DNA from: Hyphomonas pacifica
Lineage (GTDB): Bacteria; Pseudomonadota; Alphaproteobacteria; Caulobacterales; Hyphomonadaceae
Length of the DNA stretch: 34,409 bases
Assembly: GCF_000682675.1 (NCBI RefSeq)
Contig: NZ_AWFA01000026.1
Coordinates: 1-34,409 of the forward strand
Direction of reading: 5' to 3'
The first letter of the stretch is position 1. Each line of letters begins with the position of its first letter. Below are positions 8,624-15,987 of this stretch, in pieces. A model generated the notes under the pieces. That model did not search any database and had not been told where the DNA came from. It saw nothing but the letters and a program-made list of their open reading frames with translations. The translations under genes and the position numbers were made by a program.

Positions 8624-8645
8624 TATATTTCCTCCCGGTTTTTCT

Positions 8646-8664
8646 TTTCACTCTACGTGTGAAA
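8646..8664. repeat. Small hairpin between the dioxygenase and P450 genes
   Basis: Arms TTTCAC (8646-8651) and GTGAAA (8659-8664) with a 7-nt loop in the 56-nt gap between two co-directional genes, upstream of the P450 ribosome-binding site. It could be an RNA processing or translation-tuning element, or chance. Confidence 0.35.
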
Positions 8665-8679
8665 CGGGAGGAGGGCCAG

Positions 8680-9525
8680 CTATCCACTCGCGCCAATTGT
8701 TGTGCGGTGCAACAGACGTTCATGCCCCTGATAGCCACCGGTCGCCATGTGCAGCAAGCATCTATTGTCCCACATGATTAGCATCTTTTCCTGCCATTTA
8801 TGCCGGTACTGGAACTCTGGGCGGGTCTGCCAACGATATAGTTCTGACAGGATATCCCAGCCTTCCTCATGCTCCACACCTGCAATCCCGATAATATAGC
8901 CAGCACAGCCGAACAGGCTTTCCCGCCCGGTTTCCGGATGCTTGCGGATGAAGTTGTGACGCTCGGTTGCCTCGGCGTCTGCAGAGGGCATGATAGTCAT
9001 GCTGCGCCCGGCGGCCTTGTCGACATCGCCATAGACGCCTTCGGGGGAATAGGCATTGCGGGCGGAATGAATGGCGTGCTTGCCTTCGATCTTCTCACGC
9101 AGCTCAGGCGGCATCTGTTCCAGTGCCATGTACTGGTTTGCGAACAGCGTGTCGCCGCCCTCCGGAGGAATGGTAATGCCAAAAAGACAGGTGCCTTTGG
9201 GAGGGCGTTTCTGAAAGCTCCAATCCGTATGCCAGGTATCGGCAAAGATCGGGGCCGTTTCATCGGCGGCACGTTTCACCGCAATTATATGATCATGGCC
9301 AGGAATTGGCGCGATGAAAGGATCATCGCCAAAGGGCCCGAAATAGAGAGTGAAACGCTCAAGGTCCTCATTCGTCATATCCTGATCCGGAAAAGAGAGA
9401 ACTTGATGTTCCAGCCAAGCGGCATGGATGTCGTCAATTGTATTCTGGTCGAGGGGCCGGGTCAGATCGACACCGCGGATTTCCGCGCCGCAAGCTTGAT
9501 CCGATGGGGTGATTTTCAGCGTCAT
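8680..9525 (-). CDS. TauD/TfdA-family Fe(II)/2-oxoglutarate dioxygenase
   Basis: 281-residue double-stranded beta-helix oxygenase. Iron ligands are H99 and D101 ('DTWHTDWSF') and, by alignment to TauD, H259 in 'NRCLLHMATGGY'; R274 in 'LLHRTTI' should bind the 2-oxoglutarate carboxylate. The length matches TauD (283). The family hydroxylates taurine, alkylsulfates, 2,4-D or related small acids with release of succinate and CO2; the window has no sulfonate transporter or sulfatase gene to point to taurine or alkylsulfate. A strong GGAGGAG Shine-Dalgarno (9533-9539 on the plus strand) supports the start. It is the first gene of a minus-strand pair with the CYP153 P450, so both may act on one aliphatic substrate (inference). 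A 59-bp divergent gap separates it from rarA. Confidence 0.9.
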   Translation of the reverse strand: MTLKITPSDQACGAEIRGVDLTRPLDQNTIDDIHAAWLEHQVLSFPDQDMTNEDLERFTLYFGPFGDDPFIAPIPGHDHIIAVKRAADETAPIFADTWHTDWSFQKRPPKGTCLFGITIPPEGGDTLFANQYMALEQMPPELREKIEGKHAIHSARNAYSPEGVYGDVDKAAGRSMTIMPSADAEATERHNFIRKHPETGRESLFGCAGYIIGIAGVEHEEGWDILSELYRWQTRPEFQYRHKWQEKMLIMWDNRCLLHMATGGYQGHERLLHRTTIGASG

Positions 9526-9584
9526 CTGTTGTCTCCTCCACTTGCCACCTTATCACGCGCATCATTCACGCCTAGAAGACACGT

Positions 9585-10895
9585 ATGAGTGACTTATTCA
9601 GTGCATCCGGGCTTTCTGAAGGCGCGCCGCAGCCATTGGCTGACAAACTGCGACCGCAACTTCTTGATGAGGTTGTCGGGCAGGATCATTTGCTGGGACC
9701 GGATGGTGCCCTGAAGCGCATGCTGGAGGCGGGGCGTCTGTCCTCCATCATTTTCTGGGGGCCTCCGGGCGTGGGCAAGACGACGATCGCCCGCCTGCTG
9801 GCTAAGGAAACCGATCTGGAGTTCGAGGCCATCAGCGCTATTTTCTCCGGCGTGAAGGATCTGCGTGCGGCATTTGATCGGGCTGAGAACCGCCGTTCCA
9901 TGGGCAAAGGCACCTTGCTGTTCGTGGATGAGATCCACCGCTTCAACAAGGCGCAGCAGGATGGCTTCCTGCCTTTTGTGGAAAAGGGCGTGGTCACGCT
10001 GGTTGGTGCGACAACAGAGAATCCGAGCTTTGAAATCAATGGCGCCCTGCTGTCTCGCTGTCAGGTGCTGGTGCTGAAGCGACTGGAGACGCCGTCTCTG
10101 GAAACACTGGTCCAGCGTGCCGAGAAGGCCGAGGGCCGCCCTCTGCCGGTCGAGCCCAAAGCGCGTGATGCTTTGCTGGACATGGCAGATGGTGATGGAC
10201 GCTACATGCTGAATCTGGTCGAGCAGGTCTATACCTTTGCCGGTAAGGGCAAGGCGCTGACCGTAGAGCAGATGTCCACCGCTCTGCAGAAACGTGCACC
10301 TGCCTATGACAAGAGCGGGGAAGGGCATTACAATCTGATCTCCGCGCTGCATAAGTCCGTACGCGGATCGGATCCGGATGCGGCTATGTACTGGTTTGCA
10401 CGTATGCTGGAAGGTGGCGAAGACCCGCGCTTCATTGCGCGCCGGCTGGTCGTCATGGCGAGCGAGGATATTGGTCTCGCAGACCCAACTGCGATGATGG
10501 TTGCCGGAGAGGCGGCGCGTGCCTTCGAGCGGTTGGGGGAGCCGGAAGGCCTGATCCCGCTGGCGCATTGCATTGTGCACCTTGCGACTGCCCCGAAATC
10601 CAATGCGTCTTACATGGCCCTGAAGCTCGCCCGTAAGGCCGCACGTGAAACCGGCAGCCTGATGCCACCCAAGCATATCCTCAACGCGCCCACCGGCATG
10701 ATGAAGGATCAGGGCTATGGGGATGGCTACATTTATGATCACGATACGGAAGAAGGTGTTTCCGGACAGGACTATTTCCCTGAAGAGATGGACCGCCAGC
10801 AATTCTATGTGCCTACAGGACGCGGACGCGAAAAGCCGATTGTCGAGCGCATGAAGTACATCTCAGACATTCGCGCGCGTCACAAAAAGGGCTAA
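9585..10895 (+). CDS. rarA: Replication-associated recombination protein A (RarA/MgsA), AAA+ ATPase
   Basis: 436-residue clamp-loader-like AAA+ ATPase that acts at stalled replication forks in the cytoplasm. Walker A is GPPGVGKTT (59-67) and Walker B is 'LLFVDEIHRFNKAQQDGFLP'; sensor-1 is 'VGATTENPSFEIN'. The C-terminal half has the RarA/MgsA tetramerisation region with 'KSVRGSDPDAAMYWFARMLEGG' split over adjoining stretches, 'HCIVHLATAPKSN' and 'YGDGYIYDHD', all typical of the family. Length is normal (about 430-450). The Shine-Dalgarno is weak. The rluA-family gene begins 6 nt after the stop, so the two form an operon. In many alphaproteobacteria rarA directly follows a degP/degQ gene; here that link is broken by the two catabolic genes on the other strand. 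Confidence 0.95.
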   Translation: MSDLFSASGLSEGAPQPLADKLRPQLLDEVVGQDHLLGPDGALKRMLEAGRLSSIIFWGPPGVGKTTIARLLAKETDLEFEAISAIFSGVKDLRAAFDRAENRRSMGKGTLLFVDEIHRFNKAQQDGFLPFVEKGVVTLVGATTENPSFEINGALLSRCQVLVLKRLETPSLETLVQRAEKAEGRPLPVEPKARDALLDMADGDGRYMLNLVEQVYTFAGKGKALTVEQMSTALQKRAPAYDKSGEGHYNLISALHKSVRGSDPDAAMYWFARMLEGGEDPRFIARRLVVMASEDIGLADPTAMMVAGEAARAFERLGEPEGLIPLAHCIVHLATAPKSNASYMALKLARKAARETGSLMPPKHILNAPTGMMKDQGYGDGYIYDHDTEEGVSGQDYFPEEMDRQQFYVPTGRGREKPIVERMKYISDIRARHKKG

Positions 10896-10901
10896 GCCGT
10901 C

Positions 10902-11633
10902 ATGCGCAACAGACCCCTTCCCGAACTCAGTGCCAAAGATGCGGACTATGCCCGCAGTCTTGTTCTGCATGAAGACAAGAGCGTGATCGTCTTTAACAAG
11001 CCTGCGGGCCTCGCCGTACAGGGCGGCGGCGGTGTGGATCGCTCGTTGGATGATTTGCTCGTCGCATTCGCCAAGTCGAATGGCAAGAAGCCTCGGCTGG
11101 TCCACCGGCTGGACCTGGGCACATCGGGCGTGGTCATCGTGGGACGTACAAAACCTGCGACGGCCTTCCTGTCAGAAGAGTTCGCGACACGCCGCGCCAG
11201 CAAGACTTATCTGGCCCTGGTCGAGGGGCCTCTGCCACAATCCGATACCGGGCTGATGGAGCAGTCTCTGGTAAGGGTGGAAGAGGGTGGGCGGCCCCGC
11301 ATGATCGTGGCGTCACCGGGACGCAAGGGCGCGCAAAGCGCCGTCACCTATTGGCGGGTTCTGGCGAGAACGGACACGCACGCGCTTATGGAGTTGAAGC
11401 CTGAAACAGGGCGGATGCATCAGATTCGCATACACCTGTCGGCTTCCGGGTCTCCGATCCTGGGGGATCATCTTTATGGTAGGGGGAGAAAATCAGCTGA
11501 TCGCCTGATGCTTCACGCGGCGGCACTGGAGATCGGCCATCCGGATGGCAACCGTGCGACTTATGGTGCAGAAGTACCAGATGACTTTAGGGCCAAGGCT
11601 GAAGTGCTGGGGCTTCACTCAGGCTTGAAGTAG
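10902..11633 (+). CDS. RluA-family RNA pseudouridine synthase
   Basis: 243-residue pseudouridine synthase of the RluA/RluC/RluD type, isomerising uridines in rRNA or tRNA. The catalytic Asp is D71 in 'LVHRLDLGTSG'; 'FNKPAGLAVQGG' (31-42) and the late 'ELKPETGRMHQIRIHLSASG' region with 'ILGDHLYG' are family hallmarks. No N-terminal S4 RNA-binding domain is present, since the catalytic domain begins within 25 residues of the start, so it is shorter than RluC or RluD (about 320). Specific target uridines cannot be read from sequence. It is 6 nt downstream of rarA and its last 19 nt overlap the 3' end of the convergent epimerase gene. Confidence 0.9.
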   Translation: MRNRPLPELSAKDADYARSLVLHEDKSVIVFNKPAGLAVQGGGGVDRSLDDLLVAFAKSNGKKPRLVHRLDLGTSGVVIVGRTKPATAFLSEEFATRRASKTYLALVEGPLPQSDTGLMEQSLVRVEEGGRPRMIVASPGRKGAQSAVTYWRVLARTDTHALMELKPETGRMHQIRIHLSASGSPILGDHLYGRGRKSADRLMLHAAALEIGHPDGNRATYGAEVPDDFRAKAEVLGLHSGLK

Positions 11634-12619
11634 TCTCGATACCAATCAACGAAGGCTTTCACGCCCGTGCGTACATCTGTGGTGGGCGTGTAGCCGGTGA
11701 TTGCTTTGAGAAGCCTGACATCGGCATAGGTCTGCTTCACGTCACCGGGTTGCATGGGCACCATGTTCTTGACGGCCGTCTTGCCGATGGCATCTTCGAT
11801 GGCTTCAATATAGTCCATCAGTTTAACCGGCATGGCATTGCCGATGTTGACAAGGCGATATGGTGCCAGCGGGCTGAGCGAATCTCCGCGCGAAACCGGC
11901 TCTCCGGCAACGGGTGGATGGTCCATCAGTCTACGGATGGACTCGACCAGGTCATCAATATAGGTGAAGTCTCGTTGCAGGTCGCCATGATTGTAGACGT
12001 CAATCGGCTCGCCTTTGAAAATCTTGTCCGTAAACAGGAAGAAGGCCATGTCCGGGCGTCCCCACGGGCCATAGACGCTGAAGAAGCGGAGCAGGGTAGT
12101 TGGCGTGCCATACAGATGGGAATGGCTGTGCGCGATCAGTTCGCTTGAGAGTTTGGTCGCTGCATAGATCGTCAGTGGATGCGGCGCGGCGTCTGTTTCC
12201 TCGAACGGGAATTTCTGGTTCGCGCCATAGGCTGAACTTGTGGACGCCATGACCAGATGCTTCACGCCTCTCAGACGCGACAGCTCAATCACGTTGAAAG
12301 AGCCAACAATATTCGCCGCGATGTATTCCCGGGGGTGATCCAGGCTGTATCGCACGCCAGCTTGGGCGGCGAAGTGCACGACAATTTCCGGCTGGAAGGA
12401 ATCAAACACAGCCGTCATTGCCGCTTCGTCTTCCACGCGGATCTTGTGCATCTCGAATGTATCGAAAGACGTCAGCCGTGCGACGCGGTCATGCTTCAGC
12501 TGCACGTCATAATAGGGGGTATAGCAGTCAACGCCCGCGACTTGATGGCCTTCCTTCAACAGGCGAAGGGCCAGTTCACTTCCGATAAAGCCGGCGGCGC
12601 CGGTGACCAGGATCTTCAT
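11615..12619 (-). CDS. NAD-dependent epimerase, UDP-glucuronate 4-epimerase-like
   Basis: 334-residue extended short-chain dehydrogenase. The Rossmann motif GAAGFIG is at 7-13 and the catalytic Tyr/Lys are Y152 and K156 ('IYAATK'); Ser/Thr of 'ASTSSAYG' complete the active site. 'GVRYSLDHPREYIAANIVG' and 'FFSVYGPWGRPDMAFFLFT' are typical of UDP-glucuronate 4-epimerases (CapI/LpsL-like), making UDP-galacturonate for capsule or LPS. The start MKILVTG is chosen because an in-frame upstream extension (to 12670) runs into the inverted repeat and adds residues before the Rossmann strand. It lies between convergent rluA, with a 19-nt 3' overlap, and co-directional sppA. It may feed the polysaccharide pathway of the first genes in the window, but is about 9 kb away from them. 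Confidence 0.9.
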   Translation of the reverse strand: MKILVTGAAGFIGSELALRLLKEGHQVAGVDCYTPYYDVQLKHDRVARLTSFDTFEMHKIRVEDEAAMTAVFDSFQPEIVVHFAAQAGVRYSLDHPREYIAANIVGSFNVIELSRLRGVKHLVMASTSSAYGANQKFPFEETDAAPHPLTIYAATKLSSELIAHSHSHLYGTPTTLLRFFSVYGPWGRPDMAFFLFTDKIFKGEPIDVYNHGDLQRDFTYIDDLVESIRRLMDHPPVAGEPVSRGDSLSPLAPYRLVNIGNAMPVKLMDYIEAIEDAIGKTAVKNMVPMQPGDVKQTYADVRLLKAITGYTPTTDVRTGVKAFVDWYRDYFKPE

Positions 12620-12674
12620 GCGTCTTGCTTCCTCAGTCGCTGCGGTAGACGATTGCTGTTGTCGGCACAATAGA

Positions 12675-12705
12675 GAAGGGCCCTTCCGGTTTAGAAGGGC
12701 CCTTC
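12675..12705 (-). terminator. Twin GAAGGGCCCTTC palindromes downstream of sppA, probable terminator
   Basis: The 12-bp palindrome GAAGGGCCCTTC occurs twice (12675-12686 and 12694-12705). The two copies can pair with each other into a long GC-rich stem closing an 8-14 nt loop, 20 nt after the sppA stop. The following T-tract on the minus strand is poor (CTCTATTG), so termination may be partial. Confidence 0.5.
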
Positions 12706-12726
12706 TTCATTCTCTCGGTAATGTTA

Positions 12727-14499
12727 TCAATTCGCGCGCAGGCGAGGCCCCATGGCCTGGGCTTCACCGGCGTTCACCGCGTCCATTACGGAAAGCTCCT
12801 CGACCAGCGCCTGCATGCGGTCATCCCCAGCTATACGGCTCAGCATTGCAGCGGCTTCCACGGTTTCGGAAGACACGCCGAACAGGCTTTCCAAGGCTTC
12901 AAAGCCGGTTGGACGGTGAGGATAATAGACGAGGCGCGGCGTCACATCTACATCAATACCGCCAAGTTCCTTGGCTTTCTCGATGGCGTCCATGTAAGTG
13001 CCCAGCTCATCCACAAGGCCCTTGTCGAGAGCGTCCTGGCCACTCCAGACGCGGCCGCGGGCGACTTCGTGCACTTCGTCATAGGTCATGCCGCGACCTT
13101 CGGCGACGATGTTCAGGAAGCGATCATAGCCACGCTTCAGGCTGGCCTTGACGGTGGCTTCCTGTTCCGGCGTGAACGTGTCGACGCCATAGGCATCGGC
13201 GAACTCGCCGCCTACGCTGATTGTGTCGAAGGTGACGCCCAGCTTGTTGAAGGCGCCGGCAATGGCGAACTTCCCACCGAAGATGCCGATGGAGCCAGTG
13301 ATGGTTGCGCGGTTGGCGACAATATAGTCCGCACCAGCAGAGACATAATATCCCCCGGACGCGGCCAGCGAGCCCATGGAAACGACAACCGGCTTGCCTT
13401 TGGCCTGCACGCGTTCGATGGCGTTCCAGATCTGGTCTGCCGCAACCGGAGAACCGCCGGGGCTGTCGACGCGGAAGACAATGGCCTTCACCTTGTCATT
13501 GTCGCCGGCATCCAGGATTGCTTGAGCGATCTGGTCAGAAGCAAATCCCGCCGGAGATGAGAAGGGCGAGCGGCCAGTGGCTCCGCCAGTCACAACCGCG
13601 CCTTCACCTCCAACGATAGCAACCATTGGTGCACGTACAGGCAGGGAAGGCGGCATATAGCTGATCAGGTCAAGCATTTGCGCGCCCTTGCCGGCGCGTT
13701 CCAGGGCAGCATCGCTTGCCTCTTCCGGATAGCCGGTCTTGTCGAGCAGCTTCTGGGAGATTGCGTCTTCGGCCGGGATCGGCCCGCTTTCAAGGGTGGT
13801 CTTTACGGCCGCCTTGTCCAGCCCGCGGTCAGAAGCGATCTCTTCAAGCGCGGTCGACCAGAGCGATTCGGCCAGTTCGGTCATCGCGCGGCGATGCGGC
13901 TCAGTATAAGATGTCTCATTATAAGAGTTCGGCGCGTTCTTGTATTCGTAGAAGGGGTAGATTTCCGGGGTTACGTCGATCTTGTCGAAGAGGCCTTTGA
14001 GGAATTCCGTCTCGAACGTCACGCCCGGAACCACGAGGTCAGACCCTGGCTGAATCCAGATTTCGTCAGCCGCCGCAATCGACCAGTAGGCGGATGGGCC
14101 ATTGATACCCATCGTGCCCTGAGTATGGGCAATGACGAACTTGCCTGAGTCGCGGAAGCTGTGCAGCGCCTGGCGCAATTCTTCTGCGCGGGAGCTGCCA
14201 GTGCCGACAAAGGCCCCGCGAATGTAGAGGCCCTTCACGGTATCATCGGTCTCGGCTGCCTTAATTTTGGTCAGAAGGTCAATAAAGCCTGGCGTTTGTG
14301 CAAACGCTGCAAAACCTCCTGTCGGCGCCTGATCGGAAAACTCCGTGTTCAGGTCCAGCGACAAGACCACGCTGTCTGGCCGGTCAGGCTTCGAACTTGC
14401 AGCTCCCATGATGAGCAGCATGAAGAAGCCGAACACCAGAATGATGAAGATGAACATGGCGGCAAGTGCGCCAGCCATGGAAAGGAAAAAGGTTCTCAT
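12727..14499 (-). CDS. sppA: Signal peptide peptidase SppA, 67-kDa type
   Basis: 590-residue inner-membrane serine protease that degrades cleaved signal peptides. An N-terminal transmembrane segment (about 11-32) is followed by two tandem ClpP/crotonase-like S49 domains (about 45-280 and 290-530). By comparison with E. coli SppA the catalytic dyad is Lys187 ('YEYKNAPNSY') and Ser381 ('GSLAASGGYYVSAGAD'), both present. Length is that of the long form (E. coli 618), not the short 36-kDa type. The start at 14499 has GGAG 11 nt upstream within a GGAGA-G-TCTCC palindrome (14504-14514). Transcribed alone; followed by the twin-palindrome terminator and then the epimerase. Confidence 0.93.
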   Translation of the reverse strand: MRTFFLSMAGALAAMFIFIILVFGFFMLLIMGAASSKPDRPDSVVLSLDLNTEFSDQAPTGGFAAFAQTPGFIDLLTKIKAAETDDTVKGLYIRGAFVGTGSSRAEELRQALHSFRDSGKFVIAHTQGTMGINGPSAYWSIAAADEIWIQPGSDLVVPGVTFETEFLKGLFDKIDVTPEIYPFYEYKNAPNSYNETSYTEPHRRAMTELAESLWSTALEEIASDRGLDKAAVKTTLESGPIPAEDAISQKLLDKTGYPEEASDAALERAGKGAQMLDLISYMPPSLPVRAPMVAIVGGEGAVVTGGATGRSPFSSPAGFASDQIAQAILDAGDNDKVKAIVFRVDSPGGSPVAADQIWNAIERVQAKGKPVVVSMGSLAASGGYYVSAGADYIVANRATITGSIGIFGGKFAIAGAFNKLGVTFDTISVGGEFADAYGVDTFTPEQEATVKASLKRGYDRFLNIVAEGRGMTYDEVHEVARGRVWSGQDALDKGLVDELGTYMDAIEKAKELGGIDVDVTPRLVYYPHRPTGFEALESLFGVSSETVEAAAMLSRIAGDDRMQALVEELSVMDAVNAGEAQAMGPRLRAN

Positions 14500-14535
14500 A
14501 AGAGGAGAGTCTCCATGCGCACGGACGGGGAGTAA

Positions 14536-14580
14536 TATATTTCGATATTCGATATTTCCGATTATCGATAAAAAGTAAAG
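14536..14580. promoter_or_regulatory. AT-rich sppA upstream region with TTCGATA repeats and a TTATCGATAA palindrome
   Basis: A markedly AT-rich block 40-80 nt before sppA. TTCGATA is repeated in tandem (14541-14547, 14548-14554) and a perfect 10-bp palindrome TTATCGATAA is at 14562-14571. It probably contains the sppA promoter and possibly an operator; no regulator is identified. Confidence 0.4.
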
Positions 14581-14662
14581 AAGCCTATATCAGTGTTGGG
14601 CAAAATCGGCAGGCCACAGGCCTTTGTCTGCAGAAACCACACAGAAAGGATGAGATCGGGTG

Positions 14663-14691
14663 TTGCCAGCCCGATCAAGAGTGGCTATCTC
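14663..14691 (+). promoter_or_regulatory. Probable sigma-70 promoter of tRNA-Gln
   Basis: TTGCCA (14663-14668) and TATCTC (14686-14691) are 17 nt apart, and the mature tRNA begins 11 nt after the -10. Both boxes match the consensus only in part. Confidence 0.45.
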
Positions 14692-14702
14692 GGCGCCTTC
14701 AT

Positions 14703-14777
14703 TGGGGTGTCGCCAAGTGGTAAGGCACCGGTTTTTGGTACCGGCATTCCCAGGTTCGAATCCTGGCACCCCAGCCA
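14703..14777 (+). tRNA. tRNA-Gln (anticodon TTG)
   Basis: A full cloverleaf can be drawn: acceptor stem TGGGGTG/CACCCCA, D-arm GCC/GGC around AAGTGGTAA, anticodon stem CCGGT/ACCGG with loop TTTTGGT (anticodon TTG, reading CAA and, with modification, CAG), T-arm CCAGG/CCTGG with loop TTCGAAT, discriminator G and an encoded CCA (14775-14777). The weak first pair T-A of the acceptor stem is usual for bacterial tRNA-Gln. It is a single tRNA, not part of a cluster, and no integrase or attachment-site duplication is seen beside it. Confidence 0.96.
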
Positions 14778-15187
14778 CTCATCTGCCTATTACAAGTCTA
14801 CGAGATTGGTAGCGCAGGACAAATATTGCCCACTACTGTATCCCCCCGGTTGCCATCGCAGAACCGCCGGATATTTTCTAAATGAATCGTAAAGTGACTT
14901 GTTGATCGATAGATCGAGGATTGTTAAGCCTCGACGGGACCAATTAAGGGCGTTGCGATCCCTGCGCTGTAATGGCAAAGGGTATAACACAGAGAGCGGC
15001 CCACGCTCCAAAGCTCAGGGGAGAGGTCGGGCGTCTCCGCGCCTTTCGGCTTCCAGATAACTCAGGCCACTTTTGTGTGTTTGGCCATGGCATTGAAACC
15101 GGGACGTCCTCATGAGCAGGACGCCTGACTGTCGAATTCTTGCGCGCAATAACTGCGCGACCGTTTGGAGAGTGAGAGGCAAACCTC
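14778..15187. other. 410-nt non-coding leader region before the TonB-system operon
   Basis: No credible gene. It should hold the promoter of the DUF3450-exbB operon. Visible elements: an inverted repeat TCGAGG/CCTCGA with a 9-nt loop (14914-14934); a TATAAC -10-like box (14983-14988) without a good -35; and a small hairpin CGTCCT/AGGACG (15105-15123). The start of transcription cannot be fixed by eye. A long 5' leader is possible. Confidence 0.4.
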
Positions 15188-15955
15188 ATGATGAAACTTC
15201 TGTCACCAGCTCGCGGCGCTATCGCCGCTGCGCTGATTGTGGGACTGGCCGTGCCGGCTCAGGCCCAGCTGCGCGAAGCGCTCAATACCGGCGAGCAGGC
15301 CACCCGGCGCGCCGAACAAGTTCAAGAGCAGATCAATCAGCTGGACGACAAGCGCACCGATATGGTCCGCGAATACCGTACTCTGCTTCAGCGCCGTGAT
15401 GCCGCTGATCTGTACGCCAAGCAGCAAGAGCTTGTGGTTCAGAGCCAGGAAGAAGAAATTGCTTCCCTGACCGAACAGCTCGGCTCAATTGATGACATCA
15501 CAGCACAAACCGTCCCGATGCTTCTGGGCATGGTTGAAGACCTGAAAACCTTCGTTGCTGCAGACCTTCCTTTCAAGCAGACAGAGCGCCAGGCACGCCT
15601 TGAAGGCCTCGACGCCATCATGACGACGCCGAACGTTACTCCGGCTGAACAGTATCGTCTGATCATGGACGCCTATCAGGCCGAAATGGAATATGGCCGC
15701 ACGATCAGCACATGGCAGGAAGAGATCACCATCGACGGTAACCCGACGACGGTTGACATGTTCCTCTATGGGCGCGTTGCACTGGTTTATGTGACGCCGA
15801 ACGGCAAAGCTGCTCGTTACAACCGCACCACTGGTGAGTGGGAAGCGCTCAAAGGCGGCTATGTTGCAGACATCGACAAAGCCATCCGCGTGGCTCAGGC
15901 GAAAGCTCAACAAGACGTTCTGTTCGCACCTGTCCAGAAGTTCTCCGTCGAGTAA
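15188..15955 (+). CDS. DUF3450 periplasmic coiled-coil protein of the TonB system
   Basis: 255-residue exported protein. Residues 1-27 are a signal peptide ending 'AQAQ'. Residues about 30-110 are heptad-rich with many Gln, Glu and Arg, predicting a coiled coil ('RAEQVQEQINQLDDKR', 'KQQELVVQSQEEEIASL'). The C-terminal half ('MEYGRTISTWQEEITIDG', 'MFLYGRVALVYVTPNGK', 'GEWEALKGG') matches DUF3450 proteins, which sit first in TonB2-type clusters of Vibrio and Shewanella before the TtpC-like ExbB. Function is unknown; it likely works in the periplasm with the long ExbB encoded 32 nt later. GAGAGG precedes the two adjacent ATG codons (15188 and 15191); either could be used. Codon use is highly biased (GCT, CGT, GGT), as in the ATP synthase genes here. 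Confidence 0.83.
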   Translation: MMKLLSPARGAIAAALIVGLAVPAQAQLREALNTGEQATRRAEQVQEQINQLDDKRTDMVREYRTLLQRRDAADLYAKQQELVVQSQEEEIASLTEQLGSIDDITAQTVPMLLGMVEDLKTFVAADLPFKQTERQARLEGLDAIMTTPNVTPAEQYRLIMDAYQAEMEYGRTISTWQEEITIDGNPTTVDMFLYGRVALVYVTPNGKAARYNRTTGEWEALKGGYVADIDKAIRVAQAKAQQDVLFAPVQKFSVE

Positions 15956-15987
15956 GCGGCGCACCCGGGAATTAAGAGGTAGTATAG

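Noticed and set aside
9594-10802. Minus-strand open frame of 402 codons opposite rarA
   Set aside because: rarA is unmistakable on the plus strand; the reverse frame lacks any domain.
14590-14892. Short open frames running through tRNA-Gln
   Set aside because: They cross a structural RNA gene and have no protein features.
14703-15187. Possible genomic island insertion at tRNA-Gln
   Set aside because: No integrase, no repeat of the tRNA 3' end, and downstream genes have host-like, highly biased codons.
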